From the NCBI GenBank assembly GCA_045804965.1, contig JBJMMD010000033.1, positions 62,001 to 126,000 of the forward strand: a stretch of 64,000 nucleotides of DNA, written 5' to 3'. The translations under genes and the position numbers were made by a program. This stretch comes from CAVTUU01 sp045804965 (lineage in GTDB: Bacteria > Chloroflexota > Chloroflexia > Thermomicrobiales > UBA6265). Within the stretch, counting starts at the first letter, position 1; each line of letters begins with the position of its first letter. Positions 25,960 through 34,711 of the stretch are shown piece by piece. Under the pieces are notes generated by a model, which made no database searches, was not told where the DNA came from, and saw nothing but the letters and a program-made list of their open reading frames with translations.

Positions 25960-26831
25960 GGTAGTAGCTCTTCGGAGCCGATGAGCGTCAGCCGCACCCA
26001 CTCGTCGACTGAAATCGTCTCCGCTCGCCGGCTCGATTCGATTCCAGCAGCGAGCAAGAGTCGTTGGATGCGATCCTTTGCCAATCCCAGCTCAGAGGAA
26101 AGCGAATTCGCGATTTGTTTTCGTTTCTGGCGGAATCCAGCGGTAACGAGCCGGAAGAACAGCACCTCGCCACTCGCTGGAAGCGGTCGGTCAGCGCGCG
26201 GAACGAGCTCGACAACGGCCGATTCGACCTCTGGACGCGGGAAGAAGACGTCTGCAGGCACGATGAAGACGATGCGAGCAGTTGCGTAGAACTGAGTGGC
26301 GACACCAAGAATCGACATGTTTGGCGGCGAGGCGGCCATACGCTCCGCCACTTCCTTTTGGACCATAACCGTCATCCGAGTCGGTGGCAGCGGATCTTCG
26401 AGCGCATGCCGCGTGATTGCGGCTGCGACCGAATAGGGCAAGTTGGCGACGATCTGATATCGCTCATTCGGCGCGACGAGTTCTTCGAACTCGACTTGGA
26501 GAGCGTCCGCTTCGATCAATTCGAAGTTGACGCGATCCCCGAATAGATTTCGAAGGTGCTTGGCCAACCTGGAATCGAGCTCGACCGCGATCACCCGCCC
26601 CGCTCGAGTCAGAAGTTCCTCGGTCATGATGCCGAGGCCCGGCCCGATTTCGACGACGGTCGTGCCGCGATCGATTTCCGCCGCGTCGACGATTTCGCGA
26701 ACGACATCGCGGTCGAGGAGAAAGTTTTGGCCCATGCCCTTGCTTGGGCGGATGCCGAGATGGGTGAGCAGTCCCCGCCAACTTTGGAACGTGGTTGGCA
26801 AGACCGTGGTGTGATCAGAGGTTGAGGTCAT
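25956..26831 (-). CDS. rsmA: 16S rRNA (adenine-1518/1519-N6)-dimethyltransferase
   Basis: The 291-aa protein shows KGMGQNFLLDRDVVREIVDA, the SAM-binding VVEIGPGLGIMTEELLTRAG, and the catalytic NLPYSVAAAI motif (N-L-P-Y) of KsgA/Dim1 methyltransferases. It dimethylates two adjacent adenines in helix 45 of 16S rRNA during late 30S assembly. The start ATG (26831) overlaps the upstream lipid-kinase stop by ATGA, and its own stop overlaps ispE, so the three genes are translationally coupled. Confidence 0.96.
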   Translation of the reverse strand: MTSTSDHTTVLPTTFQSWRGLLTHLGIRPSKGMGQNFLLDRDVVREIVDAAEIDRGTTVVEIGPGLGIMTEELLTRAGRVIAVELDSRLAKHLRNLFGDRVNFELIEADALQVEFEELVAPNERYQIVANLPYSVAAAITRHALEDPLPPTRMTVMVQKEVAERMAASPPNMSILGVATQFYATARIVFIVPADVFFPRPEVESAVVELVPRADRPLPASGEVLFFRLVTAGFRQKRKQIANSLSSELGLAKDRIQRLLLAAGIESSRRAETISVDEWVRLTLIGSEELLP

Positions 26832-27712
26832 CCCGCTAGTGTAAGCGCGCCCGGTTCAACCGAAAACGTCACGGGAGAGCTTCCATGAAGCTCGCCATCC
26901 AATTGGACGCGAGCGGGCACGTTCGTTTCGATGCGGACCGAGCGGACGGGGAGGTGAGTAAACTTGGGATGGTTGATATGTTTGCCGCGATACACGTTCG
27001 GCACTTGCCGCACTAATTCGAATTTGCCGATGTCGCCGATGATTGCCACATCGAGTACGCCGTCGGCGATCTCCGCCATCGGGGCGACTTTCATCCCACC
27101 CGCCGCGTACTTGGCGTTCGCAACTAACACCGAGATTGCCGATCCTGTCACCCGTTGCCCGTCGGCCTCGACCGCGACGTGTAATTTCTCATAGCTGAAC
27201 AGTGCGCCGCCTAAACTCCAGAGATAAGGGAGCACGCTGCCGGGCATCTTTGTGGTCAAAGCGCGCTCAGCGACCGCCGCATCGAAGCCAAGCCCGGCCA
27301 AGTTGAGGAAAACACGCGAGCTACCGTCTGCGTAGGTGGCGCGGCCAATGTCGATCGCACGGCGCGCGCCATTCAGACAATGGTCGAGCGCGTGAGTGAC
27401 GTCAGTCGGTGTACCAACGGTACGCACAAAATCGCTGCCGTGGCCAGAGGGGATGAGCCCGAGTGGTACATCTTTGCCGCTCGCGACCAATCCATTCGCG
27501 ACTTCGTTAAACGTACCGTCCCCGCCGACGGCAATCACAATTTCGGCGCCTCGATCGAGAAGGCGTTGTGCCGCTTCGGGAGCGTCATTTGGACCCGTTG
27601 TGAGATAGATCTCGTGGGGCCGACCAGTCGCTTGCAACGCCGTAGCGACCTTGGGCAAGAGCCCCAGCGTCTTTCCACCGCGCGACGCAGGATTGAGTAC
27701 AACGGCGATCAT
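26828..27712 (-). CDS. Diacylglycerol/lipid kinase family protein (DagK/YegS type)
   Basis: I chose ATG 27712 with CTGGAG upstream; the open extension to 27799 overlaps selD and is not conserved. The 294-aa protein begins MIAVVLNPASRGGKTLGLLP and has the nucleotide-binding GGDGTFNEVANGL motif and LIPSGHGSDFVRT, then a beta-rich C-terminal lipid-binding domain (GGMKVAPMAEIADGVLDVAI). It phosphorylates diacylglycerol or a related membrane lipid. It lies 35 bases after selD and is coupled to rsmA. Confidence 0.92.
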   Translation of the reverse strand: MIAVVLNPASRGGKTLGLLPKVATALQATGRPHEIYLTTGPNDAPEAAQRLLDRGAEIVIAVGGDGTFNEVANGLVASGKDVPLGLIPSGHGSDFVRTVGTPTDVTHALDHCLNGARRAIDIGRATYADGSSRVFLNLAGLGFDAAVAERALTTKMPGSVLPYLWSLGGALFSYEKLHVAVEADGQRVTGSAISVLVANAKYAAGGMKVAPMAEIADGVLDVAIIGDIGKFELVRQVPNVYRGKHINHPKFTHLPVRSVRIETNVPARVQLDGELHGSSPVTFSVEPGALTLAG

Positions 27713-27747
27713 CGACAACTCCAGTGCGACTCGACACGGCAGGGAGG

Positions 27748-28800
27748 CTACAGTTCGACAAGGATTCCCGTGCCAGAAACGACCTCGCCGATGCGCCACA
27801 GGTTGAGATGGTCGCGGGCAAACGCGGTTTCAAGATCTGCCGCCACATTTGCCGGGACCGCCAGTAAGAGCCCACCGGATGTTTCAGGATTGTAGAGCAG
27901 AGTAGCCAAATCTGGAGCGATGGCCCCCGCCATCGTCACGCCGCCTTCAGGATGATTCGCGAAGTAATCACGGTTTCGGTTGAGGCCACCTGGAATCTGA
28001 CCGTCAGCAACGTACTTGAGCGCGCCAGGCAAAAGGGGCACAGCGGTCGCGAAGATCCGTAACCCTACGTCGCTCTTCTCCGCTACTTCATGGGCGTGTC
28101 CAAGTAAACCGAACCCGGTGATGTCAGTGCAAGCAGAAACCTGGGTTGTTCGCGCGGCAAGCGAGGCGGCACGGTTGATCGTCATCATCGACTTAACGCC
28201 CGCATCGAGGTCGGACGCATCGACGCGGTCGTTTTTGAGCGCGGTCGTGACCACGCCGGCGCCGATTGGCTTCGTCAGGTAGAGAAGGTCGCCAGGTTTC
28301 GCGCCTGCCTTCGTCAGAATTTTGCTAGGATCGATTTTGCCGGTAACGGCGATGCCATATTTCGGTTCGACGTCGGTCACGGTATGACCACCGGCGATAA
28401 CGCCGCCGGCTTCCTCCATGATTGCGGCCCCGCCCTCGAAGATTCGAGAGAGGATTTCCGCGGGCAAATCATCCGGGAAAGCAGCGATATTCAGACCAAA
28501 GAGCACCTCGCCGCCCATGGCGAAGATATCGCTCACGCTGTTCGCCGCCGAAATTGCGCCGAACGTGTAGGGGTCATCGACAATTGGGGCAAAGAAATCA
28601 ACCGTCTCGACGATCGCAATGTCGTCGGACAGCAAATACACGGCCGCATCATCGCTTGTTTGCAAGCCGACGAGCAAATCGGGATGTGTGCGCACTGAGA
28701 GCGGGCGCAGAACCTGCGCCAGGGCCCCCGGGCCCATCTTCGACGCTCAGCCAGCGCAACCAGCCAGTGTTGTCAAACGTATTTCGTCTCGATTGGCCAC
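27748..28800 (-). CDS. selD: Selenide, water dikinase, a selenocysteine-containing SelD (in-frame TGA at codon 18)
   Basis: Read from GTG 28800, the protein begins MANRDEIRLTTLAGCAG, then TGA (28749-28747), then ASKMGPGALAQVLRPL. The TGA falls three residues before the conserved Lys, the position of catalytic Cys17 of E. coli SelD (GCGCK), where other SelDs have Cys or Sec. A hairpin at 28704-28720 fits a bacterial SECIS. The remainder (350 residues in all) has the ATP-binding signatures TSDDAAVYLL, GISAANSVSDIFAMGG-like AISAANSVSDIFAMGG, VIAGGHTVTD and NPETSGGLLLAV. The enzyme makes selenophosphate from selenide and ATP. A conventional gene call would start at 28737 and lose the active site. 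Confidence 0.93.
28704..28720 (-). promoter_or_regulatory. Bacterial SECIS element in selD
   Basis: On the transcript, GGCGCAG-GUU-CUGCGCC forms a perfect 7-bp hairpin beginning 27 bases after the UGA. It has the same apical plan as the E. coli fdhF SECIS: GCA-GG-U...C-UGC around a small G-U loop, within the distance at which SelB binds. It lies wholly within the coding sequence. Confidence 0.85.
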
Positions 28801-28865
28801 GAGTTCTCTTTCACGCGCAAGTTCGCGAGTTCGTGAAATGGGCAAGCGGTCGCGCCTCGGCGGCG

Positions 28866-28894
28866 ATGATAGGCTTCAACCTAATCGTCGTCAA
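28866..28894 (-). promoter_or_regulatory. Probable sigma-70 promoter for selD
   Basis: On the minus strand TTGACG (28894-28889) and TATCAT (28871-28866) are 17 bases apart, 66 bases upstream of the GTG start at 28800. This leaves room for an untranslated leader and supports transcription across the TGA-containing 5' region. Confidence 0.6.
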
Positions 28895-28926
28895 ACGACG
28901 CGGGAGATCGAAAGGAGTTCGAATTA

Positions 28927-29274
28927 GTGACCGAGCGAACCACGTTGCATCTGACGCCGAAGGACGTCTGGGATCGACAACGAAATCAGTCCGAGTACAT
29001 CCCCGAAGCGTACGAGCGTGACGGATTCATTCACTGCACCGATGGTGACGAGAATCTCCTCAGCGTCGCAACCTTTTTTTACTCGAACGACGCGCGCGAC
29101 TTTGTGGTGCTCACTCTTGCGGTCGACAAGATCCGATCCGAGGTGAAGTACGAAGACCCGGATCGCATCTATCCGCATATCTACGGACCGTTGAACACTG
29201 ATGCCGTGATCGGCATCAAAGCAATCGAGCGATCGGCAGATGGTCAATTTGACCGGATCGTGACCGCAGAGTGA
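28927..29274 (+). CDS. DUF952 family protein
   Basis: GTG 28927 follows GAAAGGAG. The 115-aa soluble protein has the DUF952 pattern: a start with a 'H-L' strand (LHLTPKDVWDRQRNQSEYIP), then DGFIHCTDGDENLLSVATFF and a late YPHIYGPLNTDAVIGI. In this fold the conserved His/Tyr residues line a pocket, as in ADP-ribose-related folds; no function is established. It is divergent from selD and its stop overlaps the start of the M48 protease gene (TGATG), so the two are probably coupled. Confidence 0.85.
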   Translation: MTERTTLHLTPKDVWDRQRNQSEYIPEAYERDGFIHCTDGDENLLSVATFFYSNDARDFVVLTLAVDKIRSEVKYEDPDRIYPHIYGPLNTDAVIGIKAIERSADGQFDRIVTAE

Positions 29275-30440
29275 TGACCATGAGTCTTCAAATGTATGAA
29301 ACCAAAGACGAGGCGAACCGGGCAAAACGCTACAACCGAATTCGCCTCGCGACATTGGCCGGGAAGTCGGCTTGGTCTGCTGTCGGCTTGGGGCTCTTTG
29401 CATTCACTGGCAATTCCACCCGCCTGAAGAAAACACTGGAAGCATTCTCGCCCGAAACGAGGCTCGTCAGGCCTGCGTTTATTGCGTCTGTAATTGCCGC
29501 GAATTGGTTATGGGACTTGCCGGTTGGGCACCTGGCAGGTCACCGAGTCGAACGCAAATATGGGCTGACGAAACAAACGAGTCGCGGTTGGCTTCGTGAT
29601 CAAAGCGTTGGTCTTGGCGTCGGTCTCGCTTTGGCCGTGCCCGCGCTAACGGGCGCGAACGAGGTCATGCGGCGGCGTCCACGCGATTGGTGGATCGTTC
29701 TGTCGGCGGCGACAATCCCTGTCTCCGTCGTCCTCAGTAACTTGGCGCCGGTCCTCATTATGCCTTTGTTCAACAAATTCGAGCCTCTGTCTGACAAAGA
29801 TCTTGCGGCGCAGATTGAGGAGCTGGCAGCTCGATCGGGCATGCCAATCGCCGGTGTTTACTCGATGGACATGAGTCGCCAGACCGAAAAGGCTAACGCC
29901 TTTTTTACAGGAGTTGGCAACACCAAGCGGATCGTGCTCGCCGATACGATGCTCCACAATTTCCCCGAGAACGAAACGATGGGCGTCGTAGCGCATGAGC
30001 TCGCGCACCAGGTTCACCGGGACATGTGGACGTTGATGGCGATGGGGACGACGACGACGCTGTCCGTGGCCTGGGGCGTCAGCAAGATCGGGCCGGGAGT
30101 CGTCGCGTGGATGAACGACACGACGGGCGTCGAGACGATTTCTGATTTCGCGGCACTTCCGGTCTTAGGTCTAGTTGCCGCGGCCATTGGGCTTTCCTTG
30201 ACGCCGCTCAACTCCGCCATCAGCCGGTTCATTGAGCGTCGCGCCGATCAATTTGCACTTGAACAGACCCGAGATGGTCGCAGTTACGCGGAAACGATGG
30301 CCAGGCTGGGTCGCCAGAACCTGGCCGACCCGTCACCTTCGCGACTCGTCGCCACACTCTTGTACAGTCATCCTCCGATCGCCGAACGCATCGCACGAGC
30401 GCTCGTGTTCCAGCAATCGATTGAGCACATTTCCAACTAG
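29274..30440 (+). CDS. M48 family membrane metalloprotease (Ste24/CAAX type)
   Basis: The 388-aa integral membrane protein has several hydrophobic helices and the zinc motif H-E-L-A-H in MGVVAHELAHQVHRDMWTL, with the downstream third ligand in FIERRADQFALEQTRDG. The preceding segment NAFFTGVGNTKRIVLADTML, and the ending YSHPPIAERIARAL, are typical of Ste24-like endopeptidases. It probably degrades or processes membrane proteins. Several starts are close together (29271, 29274, 29280); ATG 29274 overlaps the DUF952 stop. Confidence 0.92.
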   Translation: MTMSLQMYETKDEANRAKRYNRIRLATLAGKSAWSAVGLGLFAFTGNSTRLKKTLEAFSPETRLVRPAFIASVIAANWLWDLPVGHLAGHRVERKYGLTKQTSRGWLRDQSVGLGVGLALAVPALTGANEVMRRRPRDWWIVLSAATIPVSVVLSNLAPVLIMPLFNKFEPLSDKDLAAQIEELAARSGMPIAGVYSMDMSRQTEKANAFFTGVGNTKRIVLADTMLHNFPENETMGVVAHELAHQVHRDMWTLMAMGTTTTLSVAWGVSKIGPGVVAWMNDTTGVETISDFAALPVLGLVAAAIGLSLTPLNSAISRFIERRADQFALEQTRDGRSYAETMARLGRQNLADPSPSRLVATLLYSHPPIAERIARALVFQQSIEHISN

Positions 30441-30566
30441 ATTGACCTGCAAATCGCTCTTTTTAGGCGCCTGTTTGCGGTAAACTGACGACCTCATAGG
30501 GAGGTCAGCGGTAACCCAAACAACTCGCTGTCGCCAGCCGGGGCCCAATTGAGGGAGGGGATTCGA

Positions 30567-30863
30567 TTGGATGAAAATGCTTCAACTCGAGGCGATACAT
30601 TTGTCTGGCGGCAAGGCAGTTCTGAAGTTGTTCTGTCCCGGGAAAGCGATGGCTGGAGCGTCATCTTCGCATCAACTGGAAAGCTCGCGGGTCCGCGCCA
30701 TGTTATCTACGAAGCCAAGCACAAGGAAGCGAAATACGCCGCATGGGACGTGATGGCTCGGGTCGTACGGGCCTCGAGCGATGAAGAGCAAGGTCTGCGC
30801 GTCGCGAGATCTGCCGCCCGCTGGATGCGCGACACCGGCACCGGCAGCGATTATGACGATTAG
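30567..30863 (+). CDS. Unknown 98-aa protein
   Basis: I chose TTG 30567 because GGGAGGGG lies seven bases upstream; another TTG at 30549 precedes that site. The product (DENASTRGDTFVWRQGSSEV...) is soluble, with a beta-rich first half (EVVLSRESDGWSVIFASTGK) and a helical second half ending in an acidic tail. I do not recognise a family. It lies 28 bases before mutM on the same strand and may be cotranscribed with it. Confidence 0.65.
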   Translation: MDENASTRGDTFVWRQGSSEVVLSRESDGWSVIFASTGKLAGPRHVIYEAKHKEAKYAAWDVMARVVRASSDEEQGLRVARSAARWMRDTGTGSDYDD

Positions 30864-30891
30864 CCAATTGCCGGGCCGGAGCCGATAGGCC

Positions 30892-31785
30892 GTGCCTGAA
30901 TTGCCGGAAGTCGAGACGATTCGCCGGATCGTAGAGCAGGAGCTAGTCGGCCAGGAAACTTCAACTGTCGTCGTTCGACTGCAAAAGCTGTTGCGAACCT
31001 CTCCAGTTCCCTCGCTTGAACCACTGAAAGGCAAGCGTCTTCAGCATGCGCGGCGGCGGGCCAAAGTGCTGATGCTGGACTTCGACGACGACTTGACGCT
31101 GATGATGCATCTCAAACTCGCCGGCCAAGTCGCGGTAATTCGTGGCGACGGCCGTCGATTTGTCGCCGGTCATCCGGTGCCGAATCCCGATGGTCCGTAT
31201 CCGCACAAGTCCACACACGTCGAGTTGCACTTTGAATCCGGGGCTGTGCTTTACATCAGCGATCTCCGGCAGTTCGGCTGGTTGCGCCTGATGCCCCGCG
31301 CTGATGCCGAGTCTGAGCTCGCCAAGATGAAGTTCGGACCAGAAGCATTCGGGCCGGAGATGGTCACGATCAACCATTTGCGCGAACGGCTAGCGCGCCG
31401 CTCAATTCCGATCAAAACCGCCCTGCTCGATCAATCGTTGCTCGCCGGACTCGGCAACATCTACGTCGACGAGGCACTGCATCGCGCAAAGATGCACCCT
31501 ACGACGCCGGCAAATTCGATCAATGGTAAGAACTTGATGGCCCTCCACGAAGCGATTGGGTGGGCGCTCGAACGGGGCGTCGCCCAAGGTGGGGCAAAGA
31601 TTATCCACAACAAGGCATACCCCATTGACGGATTTCCGGCTGTTCACGGGCGAAGTGGGGAGACGTGCCCCGTATGCGGCGCATTAGTTATGAAAACGCG
31701 CGTCGGCGCTCGGGGAACCTATTTTTGCCCCGTTTGCCAACGCGAGAAACGAGTGACTAAGGCCGGAAGTCGGAGTCGGCCGTGA
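30892..31785 (+). CDS. mutM: Formamidopyrimidine-DNA glycosylase
   Basis: GTG 30892 gives the invariant N-terminus PELPEVETIRR, whose Pro is the catalytic amine after removal of Met, followed by Glu. The 297-aa protein has the H2TH region (LLDQSLLAGLGNIYVDEALH) and a C-terminal zinc finger: CPVCGALVMKTR, GTYFCPVCQR. It excises oxidised purines such as 8-oxoguanine and nicks the strand (beta,delta-elimination). Its 3' end overlaps the convergent M42 gene by 29 bases. Confidence 0.96.
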   Translation: MPELPEVETIRRIVEQELVGQETSTVVVRLQKLLRTSPVPSLEPLKGKRLQHARRRAKVLMLDFDDDLTLMMHLKLAGQVAVIRGDGRRFVAGHPVPNPDGPYPHKSTHVELHFESGAVLYISDLRQFGWLRLMPRADAESELAKMKFGPEAFGPEMVTINHLRERLARRSIPIKTALLDQSLLAGLGNIYVDEALHRAKMHPTTPANSINGKNLMALHEAIGWALERGVAQGGAKIIHNKAYPIDGFPAVHGRSGETCPVCGALVMKTRVGARGTYFCPVCQREKRVTKAGSRSRP

Positions 31786-32815
31786 TTGTGCCCACGAACG
31801 CGGCGATGAGTTTCGCCGCATTCTCAAGGTCGGCGAGGCTGACGACTTCGTTCGGCGAGTGCATGTAACGATTCGGAATCGAAACCAAGCCAGTCGCCGT
31901 GCCCGCGCCCGACCGAATCATCGCGTCCGCGTCAGTGCCGCTCGATCGCGGCGCCCCTTGGACTGGGCAGTCAAGCCCCATCGTTGCGGCAGTATCTCGA
32001 AGTCCCTCGAACACGACTGGATTCAACGAAGCGCCGCGGCTGAGCACTGGACCTCCGCCTAGGCGAACTTCCCCATCGCTCTTTTTGTCGGCCTCGGGAT
32101 AGTCGGTTGCGTGCGTGACGTCAATCGCAATCGCAACGGCGGGCGCTAGTTGGAACGTCGCGGTAAACGCGCCGGCGAGTGAGACTTCTTCTTGCACCGC
32201 GGCCAGTGCATAAACGTCCGCGTCAGGTCGGGATGATGAGAGCAGCCGTGCGGTTTCCAAGGCGACGAACGCGCCAACTCGATCGTCCATACTTCGCGAA
32301 ACGCAGAGATCATCGGTCAAGTGCATAAAGTTCGCGTCGATCACCGCCGGGTCGCCAACTTGAACGTGCGCTTTCGCGTCCGCTTTGTCTTTTGCCCCGA
32401 TGTCGATCCAGAGATCGCGGGTTTTGACGCCCTTATCGCTGTCCTCGCGGCGAAGAAGGTGGGCGGCTTTGCGGCCGACAACTCCGCTGACATCGCCCTG
32501 GGAGGCTGCGATGCGGACTCGCTGGCCGACAAAGACGGCGTCGTCCCAACCGCCGATCTGATCGAACCAAAGAAAGCCCTGATCGTCGATATGCGTGATC
32601 ATAAGGCCGATTTCGTCGATATGACCTTCAATCACGATCTTTGGACCGCCTTCGTTCCTCACGCGGGCGAAGGAGTTGCCAAGAACGTCGCCGAAGATTT
32701 CGTCCGCGAACGTCGCCGCTTCTTCACGCCAAACCAGCGCGGGCGCGCGCTCGAAGCCGGAAGGGCCCGGCGTGTCGAGCAGCCGTTGCAAGAAGTCAAA
32801 TGCGCGTTGTTCCAC
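31757..32815 (-). CDS. M42 family metallopeptidase (second paralogue)
   Basis: I chose GTG 32815 (AAGAGGTGG upstream) so that the protein begins EQRAFDFLQRLLDTPGPSGF; a TTG start at 32866 is possible. The 352-aa protein keeps the M42 ligands: IEGHIDEIGLMITHID, RSMDDRVGAFVAL, AAVQEEVSLAGAFTA, IAIDVTHATD and PNRYMHSPNEVVS. It is an aminopeptidase of the same fold as the one at 16247, but with clearly different sequence and probably different specificity. It overlaps the end of mutM tail to tail. Confidence 0.92.
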   Translation of the reverse strand: MEQRAFDFLQRLLDTPGPSGFERAPALVWREEAATFADEIFGDVLGNSFARVRNEGGPKIVIEGHIDEIGLMITHIDDQGFLWFDQIGGWDDAVFVGQRVRIAASQGDVSGVVGRKAAHLLRREDSDKGVKTRDLWIDIGAKDKADAKAHVQVGDPAVIDANFMHLTDDLCVSRSMDDRVGAFVALETARLLSSSRPDADVYALAAVQEEVSLAGAFTATFQLAPAVAIAIDVTHATDYPEADKKSDGEVRLGGGPVLSRGASLNPVVFEGLRDTAATMGLDCPVQGAPRSSGTDADAMIRSGAGTATGLVSIPNRYMHSPNEVVSLADLENAAKLIAAFVGTITADSDFRP

Positions 32816-32890
32816 GGGCGACCCCACCTCTTGATGAGCATACTTGGCTGGTTGACTCGTGGCCAATCGTCGCCGGTTCAGTTAGTCGCG

Positions 32891-33634
32891 TCAAGCAGTC
32901 GGTTGTTCTTCGATCCGTGGTAGCTGCTTCGCGTTCAGTCGCTTCTCGAGTGCTTCGGTCATCGCTTGAGCGAAACGGCGAGCGATTGCTTGGTGGGTGG
33001 ATTCGTCCGGTTGAAACGAAGTGCCATTGAGATAGTGGAGCGCCGAATTCTCGGTCTGCGCTGTTTCATGGAGATTGGCGATGGTGGCGCCCATCGCGGC
33101 GGCCAGGCGGGCGATGGATCCATTCCATTGCTCGATTACCGCTTTTACCGCATCGTGCTTTGCGAGTTGAGCCGCGACAAGTTCCGGCGTGAGATCCGGA
33201 ATATTACCGACGACGACCACCGGACCTCGTGCCTGAAGGAGCAGAAGAAGCGAAGCGAGCGTTTGTTCGAAAACCTCGAGTGGCGTCCCCGCGAGCAAAT
33301 CTTCAGGGCCGGCCCAAACCGTCGCAATATCAAAATCGGCGTCTTCCGCGAGTTCGGCCAGGCGCTCCCGGAGGTCTACGATCTTCGCGCCGGGGCTCGC
33401 TAGGTCGATGAGCTCAATCGAGCCCCGATCCATAGAGGCGAGCAGTCTCGAATTCCAGCTCGCGCCGGATTCCGCTGTGCTCTCGGCGGATATATTCAAC
33501 CATTGCAGGACATCGGGAATGACTGCAGGTGGCCGCTCAGCTTCCGCGTTTTGGCGGGCGTCGGCCGTAAAAACGACGAGTGTGCCTACCAAGGCGATTG
33601 CGAGCATCGAGAGGACTATGAAGTAGCCGACCAC
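32891..33634 (-). CDS. Membrane-anchored SGNH/GDSL hydrolase-like protein
   Basis: GTG 33634 starts a 247-aa protein with an N-terminal hydrophobic anchor (FIVLSMLAIALVGTLVVFTA). The rest looks like an SGNH-hydrolase scaffold: a helix-strand block IDLASPGAKIVDLRERLAEL, the strand VVVVGNIPDLTPELVAAQ, and a closing PDESTHQAIARRFAQAMTEA, where SGNH enzymes carry the catalytic Asp-x-x-His. The N-terminal GDS block with the nucleophile Ser is not obvious, so it may be inactive or too divergent to recognise. It follows the HMG-CoA lyase gene by ten bases and is probably in the same operon. Confidence 0.7.
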   Translation of the reverse strand: MVGYFIVLSMLAIALVGTLVVFTADARQNAEAERPPAVIPDVLQWLNISAESTAESGASWNSRLLASMDRGSIELIDLASPGAKIVDLRERLAELAEDADFDIATVWAGPEDLLAGTPLEVFEQTLASLLLLLQARGPVVVVGNIPDLTPELVAAQLAKHDAVKAVIEQWNGSIARLAAAMGATIANLHETAQTENSALHYLNGTSFQPDESTHQAIARRFAQAMTEALEKRLNAKQLPRIEEQPTA

Positions 33635-33644
33635 AGAACGCGCC

Positions 33645-34529
33645 TTACTTCACGAGATTTTCGTCGCCGAACTTGAGTTCTCGCACTGCGTTCGCAACGG
33701 CGTTGCGATCGATCCCGATCGTTACGCCAAGATCATCGAATAGGTCGATCACCTCTTCGGTCGCGACATTGCCGGGCGCGCCCGGGGCAAATGGACAACC
33801 GCCAAGACCGCCGGCGGACGAATCGAAAATTGCAATGCCGTAGTCGAGCGCCGCACGGATATTGTCGACTGCTCGCCCGAACGTGTCATGGAAATGCAGC
33901 GCGAGCTTGTCTGCTGGCAGCTGCGCACAAACGACGTCCAGTAGTTGGCGGACGTGAACGGGATCGGTCTTGCCGATGGTGTCGGCAAGCGAAACTTCGT
34001 CGCATCCGATCTCAAACAGCTTGGAAGCAACGCGGAGCGCAGACTCGGGGGCGACATATCCCGCAAATGGACACTCAAAGGCAACCGAGACATATCCCCT
34101 GAGCCAGATTCCGCGGTCGCGCGCGATGCGAGCAACGGGTGCGAACCGTGTAAACGATTCCTCGATAGTGCAGTTGAGATTTGCCTGCGAAAACTCCTCG
34201 GTCGCGGCAGCGAAAAGGGCTATCGCCTCGGCTCCGGCGGCGAGCGCTCGTTCGAGGCCTCGCTCGTTTGGAACAAGCACTGGGTACCGAACGCCTGGAC
34301 TGCGGTGGAGCGATCGCATTACGTCATCGGCGTCGGCCAACTGTGGAACGGTCTTCGGATTGACGAAGCTCGTCGCCTCGACGACTTGACAGCCAGCCTC
34401 GGACAACGCCTCGATGAAGCTGATCTTCGATGCGGTCGGCACGATTGCGGACTCATTTTGAAGCCCGTCTCTCGGCGCTACCTCGACGATCGTTACCGAC
34501 TTCGGTTCGGATAAACCCGCTTGTGCCAC
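33645..34529 (-). CDS. mvaB: Hydroxymethylglutaryl-CoA lyase
   Basis: The 294-aa TIM-barrel protein starts (GTG 34529) with VTIVEVAPRDGLQNESAIVP, the metal-binding 'APRDGLQ' motif, followed by VEATSFVNPKTVPQLADAD. The family signature with the catalytic Cys is SSAGGLGGCPFAPGAPGNVA, and the metal-binding pair is in LALHFHDTFGRAVDN. It splits HMG-CoA into acetyl-CoA and acetoacetate in leucine breakdown. None of the other leucine-degradation genes is adjacent, so a related 3-hydroxy-acyl-CoA substrate cannot be excluded. Confidence 0.92.
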   Translation of the reverse strand: MAQAGLSEPKSVTIVEVAPRDGLQNESAIVPTASKISFIEALSEAGCQVVEATSFVNPKTVPQLADADDVMRSLHRSPGVRYPVLVPNERGLERALAAGAEAIALFAAATEEFSQANLNCTIEESFTRFAPVARIARDRGIWLRGYVSVAFECPFAGYVAPESALRVASKLFEIGCDEVSLADTIGKTDPVHVRQLLDVVCAQLPADKLALHFHDTFGRAVDNIRAALDYGIAIFDSSAGGLGGCPFAPGAPGNVATEEVIDLFDDLGVTIGIDRNAVANAVRELKFGDENLVK

Positions 34530-34662
34530 GACCTACACATTCCGATCTCGCGGTGTCTCGAAAGTGCCGCTCGACTCCATGGCCCGTTCACCAATTATTG
34601 ACGATCTGGTCGAATGCGTCGGATGGAGCTGCTTAAGGCGCGCCAGCGTTGCGAAAAGTCGT

Positions 34663-34690
34663 CGGCCCACGTGCAGCCGCACGTGGGCCG
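34663..34690 (-). terminator. Terminator hairpin after the PT-repeat lipoprotein gene
   Basis: CGGCCCACGTGC pairs perfectly with GCACGTGGGCCG across a four-base loop. On the minus strand it is followed closely by CTTTTC, and it lies 22 bases after the lipoprotein stop codon. Confidence 0.75.
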
Positions 34691-34711
34691 AACAGTTTCC
34701 GGTGGGCATCG

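Noticed and set aside
28735..28737. ATG 28737 as the start of selD
   Set aside because: It would remove the conserved substrate loop (GCAGUASK) and there is no suitable ribosome-binding site in front; the frame upstream of TGA continues the family alignment.
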